From positions 1-27,080 of IMG/VR virus record IMGVR_UViG_3300044673_000582: a DNA stretch of 27,080 nucleotides; one strand, 5' to 3'. Positions 1 to 7,557 of this stretch are shown here, piece by piece. Made by a program: the position numbers and the translations under genes. The first letter of the stretch is position 1, and each line of letters begins with the position of its first letter. Below the pieces are notes generated by a model that had not been told where the DNA came from, searched no databases, and saw only the letters and a list, made by a program, of their open reading frames with translations. This DNA comes from a virus.

Positions 1-711
1 ATGGTATCAGAAAAGAGAAAAAGAATTAATAATCTCGTTTTTGGATCTGGACTTATATTTACATTAGTAATACCAGTTTTTTTGCAACTATATTACCATG
101 ATTCAACTGCGGCCTGGATATCTTTATTATGCGGAGCATTTGTAACAATAATGCAAAAATTTGAAGATATTGTTGAACTTTCTTTTGGTCCAATAAAAGC
201 TAGAATGAAAGAAACGATAAAAGAAGCAACAGCTACAATAGAACAGCTTCAGAGAATTGCTAAATCACAATCTAAAGCCATGCTTACTGAAATGATGGCT
301 AGTAGCTTCATGGGTGGAACTAAATTCAGTAATAAAATAGACCTTCATGATGAAGTAATTAGTAATCTTAAAGTAATTGGAATCAGCGAGAGTGAAATTT
401 CAGAAATAGATGAGATGTGGAAACGTGGAATGAATATTATGTATTTAAATACTATAAAGGTAGCGCTCGAAGGAAGACGATCTTCCACAGATTTTAAAAC
501 AGCTGTTCCCGAGGAAGTATCAAGGGCATCCACAGAATTGTCTGAAATGATGGATTTTTCTAAATGGATAGTACCTACTCCAGATGAAATTGAAGGTTTT
601 ATTAGCAGAAAAGGATTAATGAATGATGTTGTCAGCAAAAAGATCGATGACTATCGAACATACAAAAAGGAAGGGAGAATCGTAAATCGGGATATGGTTG
701 ATTGGATATAA
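1..711 (+). CDS. Hypothetical two-TM membrane protein, AT-rich accessory gene
   Basis: 236 aa. The ATG is the first base of the window, so its ribosome site cannot be seen. A short basic N-terminus (KRKR) is followed by two hydrophobic stretches at about residues 12-31 and 37-52, then a soluble, charged, largely helical region to the C-terminus with a possible coiled coil at about 68-95. The likely topology is an N-terminal hairpin in the inner membrane with a cytoplasmic tail. No catalytic motif was recognised. The gene is clearly more AT-rich than the structural genes to its right and is separated from them by a 376-base non-coding stretch, which suggests an independently acquired cargo gene. 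A role in lysogenic conversion or exclusion is possible but only a guess. Confidence 0.7.
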   Translation: MVSEKRKRINNLVFGSGLIFTLVIPVFLQLYYHDSTAAWISLLCGAFVTIMQKFEDIVELSFGPIKARMKETIKEATATIEQLQRIAKSQSKAMLTEMMASSFMGGTKFSNKIDLHDEVISNLKVIGISESEISEIDEMWKRGMNIMYLNTIKVALEGRRSSTDFKTAVPEEVSRASTELSEMMDFSKWIVPTPDEIEGFISRKGLMNDVVSKKIDDYRTYKKEGRIVNRDMVDWI

Positions 712-897
712 AATATACTGGCAACTGCCAAAAATTTAGAATTCTGCTGCTTTACCTCTTCCTGCGGTATTGATACTCATAATATGTACTTATACTCCAA
801 GATTTCAAAAGTATATTGACACACTTTTCGTTTTCGCGCTCTTATATATACAAGGAATCACAATAGTATAACACTACTAACACACAAGAGATGAGAC
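712..897. other. AT-rich non-coding stretch before the structured RNA
   Basis: No open frame of useful length on either strand. It contains the TTGACA at 816-821 and several TATA-like runs. A small TGGC/GCCA inverted repeat (719-722 with 727-730) is followed by AAAA and then TTT, which is too weak to call as a terminator for the gene at 1-711. Confidence 0.5.
816..872 (+). promoter_or_regulatory. Candidate sigma70-type promoter region upstream of the terL leader RNA
   Basis: A perfect TTGACA lies at 816-821. The AT-rich TTATAT/TATATA at 842-848 is the nearest -10-like sequence, but the spacing (20-21) is too long. A better -10 match, TATAAC at 867-872, has no good -35 at the right distance. 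The position fits a start for the structured leader and the terminase operon. Treat this as a region rather than a mapped promoter. Confidence 0.3.
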
Positions 898-1079
898 GAT
901 CACTTTCCTCCGTCTCCAGAGGGCTTCGCTAACGCTCAGCACGACTTCGGAAAGTGCGCCACACGAAAGTGATCTTGAACGAAGGGAGAAAAGACCTGTG
1001 TCACCGAAAGGTGAAGGGGTCCAATCTCTCCATGTTCAAGGAGGTAGTATATACTTATGTGATAGTATGTGACTACTAC
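898..1079 (+). ncRNA. Candidate structured RNA / 5' leader of the terminase operon
   Basis: Three consecutive hairpins can be paired by eye. Hairpin 1 joins GATCACTTTC (898-907) with GAAAGTGATC (965-974), a perfect 10-bp stem. Hairpin 2 (974-1040) is a long stacked arm: CTTGAAC 974-980 with GTTCAAG 1034-1040, GGAGA 985-989 with TCTCC 1027-1031, GACC 993-996 with GGTC 1018-1021, and TCACC 1001-1005 with GGTGA 1010-1014, capped by a GAAA (GNRA) tetraloop at 1006-1009. Hairpin 3 (1044-1079) joins GTAGTA with TACTAC and ATACT 1051-1055 with AGTAT 1064-1068. The terL ribosome site GGAG (1080-1083) follows immediately. The element could be a regulatory leader, a packaging-related RNA or a DNA recognition site for packaging. 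I do not recognise a named RNA family. Confidence 0.6.
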
Positions 1080-1087
1080 GGAGATTT

Positions 1088-2650
1088 ATGGAGTATGTAA
1101 AGACTCCTGCTGAGAAGCGGAAGTATAGCGAGTTCTTTCAAAAGACAGGGAAGGAGGAGTTAGCGGCAGAGCTGTACCTTCAATGGAAGGCACTCACCGA
1201 CTTGTATTTCTTGGGTGCCGTCATCCTTGGCATGGACAAGATCGAAGACGGGGGTCGTCCCCGCCTCGATCCAGTACTTCATGGCTGGCTCGCAGGGATC
1301 ATGGAGAGGAACGACGACACGCTCATCTTGATACCTCGCGGTCACATGAAGTCAGCGTGGACCAAGGTGAAGATCGTCCAGCTCATCTTGCAGAATCCGA
1401 ATATCCGAATTGGACTCTTCTCACGCACATCGAGTCTTGTTGAGTCACAGCTAGGCGAGATTAAGCAGCTCTTTTGCACACCGATGCTCATGCGCTTGTT
1501 CCCCGACCGTATTCCCGAGCCAGGTAAAAGGTTCGTGAACTGGAAAAGGTCAGTCGCGAATGAGCTGACCGTTTATCGATCCAGTGAGTGGGGCAGAATA
1601 CCACAGGAAAACCAAGTGGAGGCCTGGGGAGTAGGAGCGACCATTGTTGGCCGCCATTACGACGTCATCATCATGGACGACATCATCAATGAGCAATCCT
1701 GTTCCACACCTGAGCAGATCAAAAAGGTTCGCGACTGGTATTCCTATATCCAGTCCATAAAAGACCCCGAAGGCTTCGAGTTGATGATAGGCACCCGCTA
1801 CCATTTCTCGGACATCTACGGGACGGTCATGAAGGAAGGCTGGTACAAGGATCGCGTCTACATTCGCCGCGCCGTCGAGGAAGGGAAGCCCATCTATCGA
1901 TTCTTCACCCTCTCGATGCTCGCGAAGATCAAACAACGCCAAGGTGCCTACGAGTATTCATGCCAGTACGACAACAACCCGGTGCCGAGAGATGACCAGA
2001 TATTCCCTCCCCCGCAGCCGACCTATGTGGTTCTAGCTCCGGGTGCCTACAGCTACTACATGACGGTGGACCCTGCGGCGACGGCAGAAACCTACTCGGA
2101 TGATACGGGTGTGATCATCGGCGCGGTCAACTCGGAAGGCTTTCTCTATGTGGTGGAAGCAAAGAAGATCCACTTAAAGCCGGACAAGATGGTGGATGAG
2201 CTTATTAGGCTCATCGTGCAGTACAAGCCTAAAGTCGTCGGCATCGAGCTGGGATTGCAGGCAGGTATTCAATACCTCCTCGACATCAAGAAACGCGAGT
2301 ACGAAGAGATCACCGGGAAGCCGTTGCGGTTCAAGCTGCAAGAGATCGACGCCCCGCGATCGATGTCAAAGGAAGACAAGATCAACCGAGTCCTTGGCGG
2401 CGTCGTCCGGGCTGGCAGGGTGTTCATCCAGGAAACGTTAGCCGACTTACTCCTCCAAATGGAATTCTTTCCCAAAGGGGAACACGACGATCTCGTAGAT
2501 GCGCTCACGATGATGGTCCAGATCATTACAGAGTTCACAGCCGGAGGTTCCGGCGATGCGCTAAGACAAGCAGCCTATCGGCCTGATTCGCTGTTTGGGA
2601 TGTTCAAGAAACGGCTTCGTTCGTCATGGGAGGCGAAATTTGTTGCGTAG
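1088..2650 (+). CDS. terL: Terminase large subunit (packaging ATPase/nuclease)
   Basis: 520 aa, a normal length for the family. It drives ATP-dependent packaging of DNA into the procapsid through the portal and cuts concatemeric DNA. The ATPase half shows a Walker A-like IPRGHMKS (82-89), a Walker B VIIMDD (193-198) and a coupling-type GTRYH (235-239). The C-terminal RNase H-like nuclease half shows the acidic set TVDPA (D328), GIELG (E387) and EHDDLVDAL (D467/D468/D471). The start ATG has GGAG at 1080-1083, directly after the leader hairpins. No small terminase subunit gene was recognised upstream, where it is commonly found. The downstream genes follow with little or no gap, so terL heads the structural operon. 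Confidence 0.97.
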   Translation: MEYVKTPAEKRKYSEFFQKTGKEELAAELYLQWKALTDLYFLGAVILGMDKIEDGGRPRLDPVLHGWLAGIMERNDDTLILIPRGHMKSAWTKVKIVQLILQNPNIRIGLFSRTSSLVESQLGEIKQLFCTPMLMRLFPDRIPEPGKRFVNWKRSVANELTVYRSSEWGRIPQENQVEAWGVGATIVGRHYDVIIMDDIINEQSCSTPEQIKKVRDWYSYIQSIKDPEGFELMIGTRYHFSDIYGTVMKEGWYKDRVYIRRAVEEGKPIYRFFTLSMLAKIKQRQGAYEYSCQYDNNPVPRDDQIFPPPQPTYVVLAPGAYSYYMTVDPAATAETYSDDTGVIIGAVNSEGFLYVVEAKKIHLKPDKMVDELIRLIVQYKPKVVGIELGLQAGIQYLLDIKKREYEEITGKPLRFKLQEIDAPRSMSKEDKINRVLGGVVRAGRVFIQETLADLLLQMEFFPKGEHDDLVDALTMMVQIITEFTAGGSGDALRQAAYRPDSLFGMFKKRLRSSWEAKFVA

Positions 2651-2825
2651 CGGTGGGCAAGTAGCTCAAGCCTCATACTCAAGCCTTCCTGAGAACTATC
2701 TTGAGAGGCTTATCGCGATGGAGGCACGCATAAAGAAAGCGCCTAAATATGTCTCTGGGTCACGCAGGACCGACGGCACCGCCATGCAGGACTTCCGTAC
2801 CGGAGCTTACGAGGTACAGCGGTGA
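2643..2825 (+). CDS. Small hypothetical protein between terminase and portal
   Basis: 60 aa from a TTG start at 2643, chosen because GGGAGG (2628-2633) sits 9 bases upstream and because an upstream ATG in the same frame (2595) would overlap terL further without a comparable ribosome site. The gene overlaps the last 8 bases of terL and its stop overlaps the next start (GTGA, 2822-2825), so translational coupling is likely. The protein is polar and basic with no recognised domain. Its position is where small packaging or head-assembly accessory proteins are often found, but no function can be assigned. Confidence 0.65.
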   Translation: MRSGGQVAQASYSSLPENYLERLIAMEARIKKAPKYVSGSRRTDGTAMQDFRTGAYEVQR

Positions 2826-3070
2826 TTCTCTACGACTTTATCTGCGAGCGGTGCGGCATTATGGAAGAAATATACGTGGAGCCTGAAAAGATCAGCGATA
2901 CTGAACAACTCTGCCCCACCTGCCAGAAGAAACTGCGCCGAAAGTACTCCTCACCGACGATAAAAGTAGCTTTCAGGGCCGGGCATGACCCCTACACCGG
3001 GATGGATTTCGACAGTCAGCGCAAGCGCGAACAGTATATGGCCGAGAACGGCATCATAAAAGGGGAATGA
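2822..3070 (+). CDS. FmdB-like zinc-ribbon protein
   Basis: 82 aa from GTG, overlapping the previous stop by 4 bases. The N-terminus carries the zinc-ribbon arrangement CxxC (C8, C11) and CxxC (C31, C34) spaced by 19 residues, introduced by the typical YDFIC segment. This matches the FmdB-type putative zinc-ribbon regulatory family, whose function is unknown. The C-terminal part (about 50-82) is charged, with a DSQRKREQYM stretch. Such small zinc ribbons occur in phage packaging/head operons. It may bind nucleic acid or help terminase/portal assembly, but this is inference. Confidence 0.8.
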   Translation: MILYDFICERCGIMEEIYVEPEKISDTEQLCPTCQKKLRRKYSSPTIKVAFRAGHDPYTGMDFDSQRKREQYMAENGIIKGE

Positions 3071-4927
3071 GTGACTTTTTCTGAACTGAAAGATGCCGTT
3101 GATGCCGCTTATGGCTCTCCTGAACATGAGGAGCGTCGCAAGAAGTGGCAGCGTTTCATCAAGGAATTCACCGGGAAGTGGTGGAATGAAGCAGAACTCT
3201 TGCCGGAAGACTCTAGGGTTTTCTGCAACTTCATTTTCTCCACGATCCAGACCACCGCGCCCTTACTCACCGACAACAGGCCGATCTGGACGGTCCTTCC
3301 CCGAAGGTATTTCTTCCAGCGTGTCGCGGACCTTTACAACGATGCCCTTAAATTCGTGTGGGAAATGACGAGGATGGATGAAAAACTCCTCGATGCCGTC
3401 TACGACTCACTCATTCACGGAACGGCTATCTTCAAGGTCTATTTCGACCCCGATGCCGTGAATGGCTTAGGGGACATCGCCATCGATATTGTCGATCCCT
3501 TCGATTTCGTCATCGCTCCTGGCTACGACGATCCCTGGAACGCCTCGTGGTGCGGGATGCGGAAGCTTATGCCTGTCGAGGATGTGAAGCGCCTTTACCC
3601 GAGCGCTGATAAGCAGATAACTCCTGAGGAATACGCAACCGAACACGATCAGAAGCAAGACCGCCTGGCCGAGCATGACCTTATCGGGGATTACATCCTC
3701 GTCTATGAAATATGGCTTAGGGACAACGCGACCGAAGAGGCCATAGAGGAGCAATACGCCGGGAAGGACACAGAAGGCCATGACGTCATGGAGGCGAAGA
3801 AGGTTAAGAAAGCGAAGTATCCAAATGGCAGGATTCTCACCTTCACCGGGGGCAACTGCATTCTCCTCGATGACCGCCCCTCCCCCTTCAAACATGGAAG
3901 GCCGCCCTATGTCGCTCTTCATGACTACAAGGTGCCACATCAATTTTGGGGGATAGGGGAGCCAGACCAGATCGAGAACCTTAACCGCGAGTTCAACGTC
4001 CGCTTGCAGCAGATTGTGGAGCATGCCCGGAAGTACACGAAGCGGAACATCGTCGTTGACGAATCGGCGGGCATCACGACCGAGCAGGTGAAGGAAGCGA
4101 TTCAGAAGGGAGACCAGGTTCTTATGTCGAAGGCTGGCTTTGCAAAGGATGTCGTCGCCACTCTCGATGTTCCCGACCTTCCCCCGGTGATCACGCAGAT
4201 CATGTCCACGCTTCCCCAACTCATCGAGGAAGTGTCAGGCGTCACCGATGTGACGAAGGGCGTCACGGGGAAGCGCCAGAGGCAGACCGCCACCGAGATG
4301 TCGATGCTTCTTGAATCTTCTTACACCCGGACGCGCCAGAGGGTGCGAAACCTGGAATCCTCGATCAAACGGCTCGCGACCCTCATTGTCGAACTCATGA
4401 TGCAGTTCTACACGGAGCCGAGGAATTTCTACATCCGCAAGGATGATGATGTTCAGTACGGCGTGATTTCAAACCAGAAGAGCTTCGTGGAGGAGGCGAT
4501 GAAGCCTCAAACCCCCGATGGCCTCATGGATGACGACCTATCCGAGGAAGAGAGGGAGGACATCGAGGACTACGAACAGCTCATTGACGCAATAGCGGAA
4601 ACTGATGAGGTCTACTTCGACTTCAACATCGAAATTCAGACCAATTCCACCCTCCCCCTCGATCGCCAATCCTTGGCGAATCTCATGCTCAGGCTTGCGG
4701 AAATGAAGATCGTCGATGCCCAGGCGGTTCTCGAAACCTTGCGCGTCCCGGGAACCGACAAGATCCTCGCTCGCTTGGCCGAGCAACGGCAGAAGGAAGA
4801 AGAGATGGCGAAAGCGCAAAGCGCAAATAGCGGCAATCCGCAGGAAGCGGAGGATAAGGCGATGGTTCAGAGCCTTTTGAGCGATCTATCAGACCAGCAA
4901 GTGAAGGAGGAAGCGGGTGCCTATTAA
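3071..4927 (+). CDS. Portal protein (head-tail connector)
   Basis: 618 aa from a GTG start that directly abuts the preceding TGA. The dodecameric portal forms the DNA entry/exit channel at one capsid vertex and docks the terminase. It is recognised from overall character: an N-terminal segment with WWNEAELLPEDSRVFCNFIF, a central conserved part around FWGIGEPDQIENLNREFNVR (about residues 297-316), a helical region with TGKRQRQTATEMSMLLE, and an acidic C-terminal tail. The position after terL and before scaffold and capsid is the standard place for a portal. The length is in the range of podovirus portals. A 250-aa open frame on the opposite strand (3467-4219) is a shadow of this gene. Confidence 0.9.
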   Translation: MTFSELKDAVDAAYGSPEHEERRKKWQRFIKEFTGKWWNEAELLPEDSRVFCNFIFSTIQTTAPLLTDNRPIWTVLPRRYFFQRVADLYNDALKFVWEMTRMDEKLLDAVYDSLIHGTAIFKVYFDPDAVNGLGDIAIDIVDPFDFVIAPGYDDPWNASWCGMRKLMPVEDVKRLYPSADKQITPEEYATEHDQKQDRLAEHDLIGDYILVYEIWLRDNATEEAIEEQYAGKDTEGHDVMEAKKVKKAKYPNGRILTFTGGNCILLDDRPSPFKHGRPPYVALHDYKVPHQFWGIGEPDQIENLNREFNVRLQQIVEHARKYTKRNIVVDESAGITTEQVKEAIQKGDQVLMSKAGFAKDVVATLDVPDLPPVITQIMSTLPQLIEEVSGVTDVTKGVTGKRQRQTATEMSMLLESSYTRTRQRVRNLESSIKRLATLIVELMMQFYTEPRNFYIRKDDDVQYGVISNQKSFVEEAMKPQTPDGLMDDDLSEEEREDIEDYEQLIDAIAETDEVYFDFNIEIQTNSTLPLDRQSLANLMLRLAEMKIVDAQAVLETLRVPGTDKILARLAEQRQKEEEMAKAQSANSGNPQEAEDKAMVQSLLSDLSDQQVKEEAGAY

Positions 4928-5279
4928 CCCGATGATGCCCGGCCCGGTGCAAAAGAATGTGAGCGAGGCGATGGACGAAAATCTCTCCATCATGAATCCC
5001 CAGGATGCCTTTCTCATGGCCGAGAAAGGGATGCTCAGGCCGGATATGACGATCCGGGAGCTGTTTTCAAGCCTCGGCGTCGATGTGGAGGGTCCAGTTG
5101 CCCAGCTTGCCGATATGGTCCAGCGGGAAACACAGAAGGCGAATCCCTTGAACAAGATGAAAGCGGTCTCAGGGGCAGGCCTTATGACCGATCCCGTGGC
5201 GGCGAAGATGGGGGGCGGCAACGCTCCCTCGCAATCGGGCGGTTCGCTCGAAGATTTGATTGGAATGGGAGGCATGTGA
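4917..5279 (+). CDS. Hypothetical head-region protein
   Basis: 120 aa from GTG at 4917, overlapping the portal stop by 11 bases, with a good GGAGG about 8 bases upstream inside the portal gene. The sequence is Met/Gly-rich at both ends, and its middle (about residues 20-85) is charged and probably helical. No motif was recognised. Placement between portal and scaffold suggests a minor head or assembly protein. Tight overlap implies coupled translation with the portal. Confidence 0.75.
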   Translation: MPINPMMPGPVQKNVSEAMDENLSIMNPQDAFLMAEKGMLRPDMTIRELFSSLGVDVEGPVAQLADMVQRETQKANPLNKMKAVSGAGLMTDPVAAKMGGGNAPSQSGGSLEDLIGMGGM

Positions 5280-5283
5280 GCTT

Positions 5284-6114
5284 ATGGAAATTCGTACCTA
5301 TTTCAGCCCTGATGGCGTGGGCGGTGGAAGCCCCGGCGAAGTTGCCGATACGGTTCCCAGCGATCCCATTCCCGGACAAGCTGAAAACACCCCTGCCCCG
5401 GCAGGACAAGTAGAGCAAGGTACATTCCTCGACCTTGATGACGAGAAAGGCGTAAGGAAGTCTTACCGGACAAAAGAGGAGTTCCTAAAAGACTGGAAGA
5501 ACATGGGCATGATGCGCTCGGACTACACCCGGAAGACCGCGGAAATCGCGAAGCTTCGGGAGGAACACGAGAAGGCGAGAGCCGAATGGGATTCCAAGCG
5601 ACAGGAAGAATCTTCCAAGTACGAGAAATACAACCAGTTCTTGCGCAACAACCCGGACATCTACCGCCAGCTTCAAGAGGCCGTGAAATCAGGCCCCTCG
5701 ACGCGCGGCGTACTAGATGGCGCACGGCAGTACGCGGATGAAAAGTACGCCGAACTAGAGAAGAAGCTTTCCGATATGGAGGGCTGGAAGAAAGGCAGGG
5801 AGCAGGAGGAAGCGAAGCGAAAGCTCTACGACTCCTTCAAATCCCGGTATGAGGATTTCGATGAGGCAACTATCGAAGATTCCCTGAAAGTCCTCTCAAA
5901 TGGTGACTCGGAAGCCATTCTCGATCTTCTCTACCACTCCATTAAAGGCCGCGCTTCCGTGAGCCCGCTTGAGGTGGAAAAACGTATCGTTGACCGGATT
6001 CAGGCGAAAGGCTCAGCCCGTGTCCTTCCTGGCAACGGTCCCGTCCCGAAAGCCCCCGGCTCGTATAAGAGCATGGATGAGGCTGAGCAGGCCGCGCTTG
6101 CTGGCTTGCATTAA
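5284..6114 (+). CDS. Capsid scaffolding protein
   Basis: 276 aa from ATG 5284, with GGGAGG at 5267-5272; a TTG at 5260 would add 8 residues but overlap the previous gene more. The protein is highly charged, with a disordered Pro/Gly-rich N-terminus and a long helical, coiled-coil-prone middle (roughly residues 75-190, rich in E/K/R), as expected for a scaffold that directs procapsid assembly and leaves before or during packaging. The position directly upstream of the major capsid gene supports the call. It corresponds to T7 gp9 by gene order. There is no visible protease motif. Confidence 0.82.
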   Translation: MEIRTYFSPDGVGGGSPGEVADTVPSDPIPGQAENTPAPAGQVEQGTFLDLDDEKGVRKSYRTKEEFLKDWKNMGMMRSDYTRKTAEIAKLREEHEKARAEWDSKRQEESSKYEKYNQFLRNNPDIYRQLQEAVKSGPSTRGVLDGARQYADEKYAELEKKLSDMEGWKKGREQEEAKRKLYDSFKSRYEDFDEATIEDSLKVLSNGDSEAILDLLYHSIKGRASVSPLEVEKRIVDRIQAKGSARVLPGNGPVPKAPGSYKSMDEAEQAALAGLH

Positions 6115-6139
6115 CAACGACAACAAGGAGAGCGAATAG

Positions 6140-7138
6140 ATGGCTCTAGAGATTTCCCAGGCGAATGCGGTGAGCCGCCAGTATTTCGAGAAGGCGCTTC
6201 TCAACATCGCGTATGACAATTCCCCCTTCTACAAAAAGCTGAAGAAAGGGAACCAGGTGAAGGTGAAAGGCGGCACCCACATCCAGTGGCCTATCCGCTA
6301 TACGGCCATGTCCGGCAACGGCGCGGTGAAGGGTGTCGATCCCGCCGCTCCCGTGACCTACGGCGTGGGCGACTCAAGGACTGCCGCGAAGTCTTCGTGG
6401 AAGTATTACTTCGGTTCCACGCAGATTAACTGGCAGGAGCGAGTCGAGAACGTGGGCGAAGCGCAGATTGTGTCCCTCCTCAAGGACAAGTACGTGGAGC
6501 TTCAGGAGGACTACGAGGACAAGATGGCGAAGGACCTCTACTCGACGGCAGCCTACGATGAATCCTGCCTCGATATGATCTCCCCCCTCACCTTCTTAGT
6601 CTCCGGGCAGAAGTACGCGGGGATCGACCCTGCCGACGCTCCCAACTGGAAGTCGAAAGTCTATGCGGGAACCGACTGGACCGTCCTCGACCTGTATACC
6701 GATGATGCAGTGAAGGGCAAGAAATCGCTCTACAAGGCAATCGTCGCGTCCACTTTCGGCGGTAAGAAACCCAAATTTATCCTCACGACCGAGGATGTCC
6801 TTGCGACGCTCAAGGAGAAGATTTGGCTTGCCACGAAGTATGAAGGAACCTCGGACAAGGAAACCGCCGACATGGGCTTCACCAACGTGACCTTCGAAGG
6901 CACGACCATCCTTGCCGATCCTTTCTGCCCTCCTGGCTATCTCTTCGGCCTCGACATGAACGCCTTCGAGTTCCAGATTCACCCGGATTTCAACTTCAAG
7001 ACGGACGATTGGGCTCCCCTTGAGAATTATCCCAACAACCTCGTGAAGAAGATGTCCTTCTCCGGGAACACGGTGATGAAATACCGCCACACGTCCTTCG
7101 TGTTCAACGGCCTCACCGGGGTTGAGAAGGCGGCGTAA
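6140..7138 (+). CDS. Major capsid protein
   Basis: 332 aa, with a strong AAGGAG site ahead of the ATG, in keeping with high expression. The N-terminus (MALEISQANAVSRQYFEKAL) and the following segment with IQWPIRY and YFGSTQINWQERVENVG are typical of phage major capsid proteins with the HK97-like fold. The position immediately after scaffold is diagnostic. No N-terminal delta-domain or maturation protease is apparent, consistent with a separate scaffold. Its stop is followed after 5 bases by the next gene, which lies in the -1 frame; no slippery site was found, so a T7 gp10B-like frameshift product is not supported. Confidence 0.92.
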   Translation: MALEISQANAVSRQYFEKALLNIAYDNSPFYKKLKKGNQVKVKGGTHIQWPIRYTAMSGNGAVKGVDPAAPVTYGVGDSRTAAKSSWKYYFGSTQINWQERVENVGEAQIVSLLKDKYVELQEDYEDKMAKDLYSTAAYDESCLDMISPLTFLVSGQKYAGIDPADAPNWKSKVYAGTDWTVLDLYTDDAVKGKKSLYKAIVASTFGGKKPKFILTTEDVLATLKEKIWLATKYEGTSDKETADMGFTNVTFEGTTILADPFCPPGYLFGLDMNAFEFQIHPDFNFKTDDWAPLENYPNNLVKKMSFSGNTVMKYRHTSFVFNGLTGVEKAA

Positions 7139-7143
7139 TCGTA

Positions 7144-7557
7144 ATGACCGGACTCGTTCGCAATGGCTCATCACCCTGGTTCACGCTGCTCTACGGCGCG
7201 GACGGGTCCGTTTTCTTGACGGCGAAGGCGCATAGCTACATTCCGCAATGCACCTTTTTCCAAATCACCTTTGCCCCTTCAGGCTTCATCGCCGTCCCCT
7301 TCGAGACGGAAATCGATGAGTTTTTTGTCGGCTGGACACCCCAGGCAATGCGGGAGGGACAGGAGAGGACCATTCAGATCGGGGGTGTCGTGGGTCCCGT
7401 CCTTTCTAATAGAAGGGGCGGCGCATGGTTACAGAAGGTGAACAACGAGGCGGTGGGCATCGATGCGCCATTCCGGCCTAAGGGATGCTTTGGCTATGCC
7501 CTCGATAACGACAGGGTGATGCTCTTCCCTGTCATGACGAGAAAGGATTGTACGTGA
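7144..7557 (+). CDS. Hypothetical virion-region protein after the capsid gene
   Basis: 137 aa. Only a weak ribosome site (GAAGGCGG) precedes the ATG, so expression may rely on coupling to the capsid gene 5 bases upstream. The protein has many aromatic and beta-prone residues (SPWFTLLYGADG, FFQITFAPSGFIAVPF) and looks like a compact beta-rich domain, possibly a head decoration or minor capsid protein. No family was recognised. It contains the palindrome CCTTTCTAATAGAAGG at 7401-7416. Its stop overlaps the next start by 4 bases. Confidence 0.8.
   Translation: MTGLVRNGSSPWFTLLYGADGSVFLTAKAHSYIPQCTFFQITFAPSGFIAVPFETEIDEFFVGWTPQAMREGQERTIQIGGVVGPVLSNRRGGAWLQKVNNEAVGIDAPFRPKGCFGYALDNDRVMLFPVMTRKDCT
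7401..7416. repeat. Short palindrome, copy 1 of CCTTTCTAWTAGAA(A)GG
   Basis: CCTTTCTAATAGAAGG. The TTCTA/TAGAA arms flank one central base, with CC/GG on the outside. Closely related sequences occur at 8247-8263 and 8927-8942, and a split form at 7837-7875. Confidence 0.6.

Noticed and set aside
919-960. Resemblance of the GCTAACGCTCAGC stretch to integron attC-type recombination sites
   Set aside because: The paired R' and R'' boxes at proper spacing are missing, and there is no cassette array.
3467-4219. A 250-aa open frame on the minus strand
   Set aside because: It lies wholly opposite the portal gene, has no ribosome site or domain, and arises from the codon bias of the real gene.
7121-7143. 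A T7-like -1 frameshift joining the capsid gene to the next gene, which is in the -1 frame
   Set aside because: The -1 frame is closed by TGA at 7123-7125, leaving only a few codons, and no slippery heptamer is present there.
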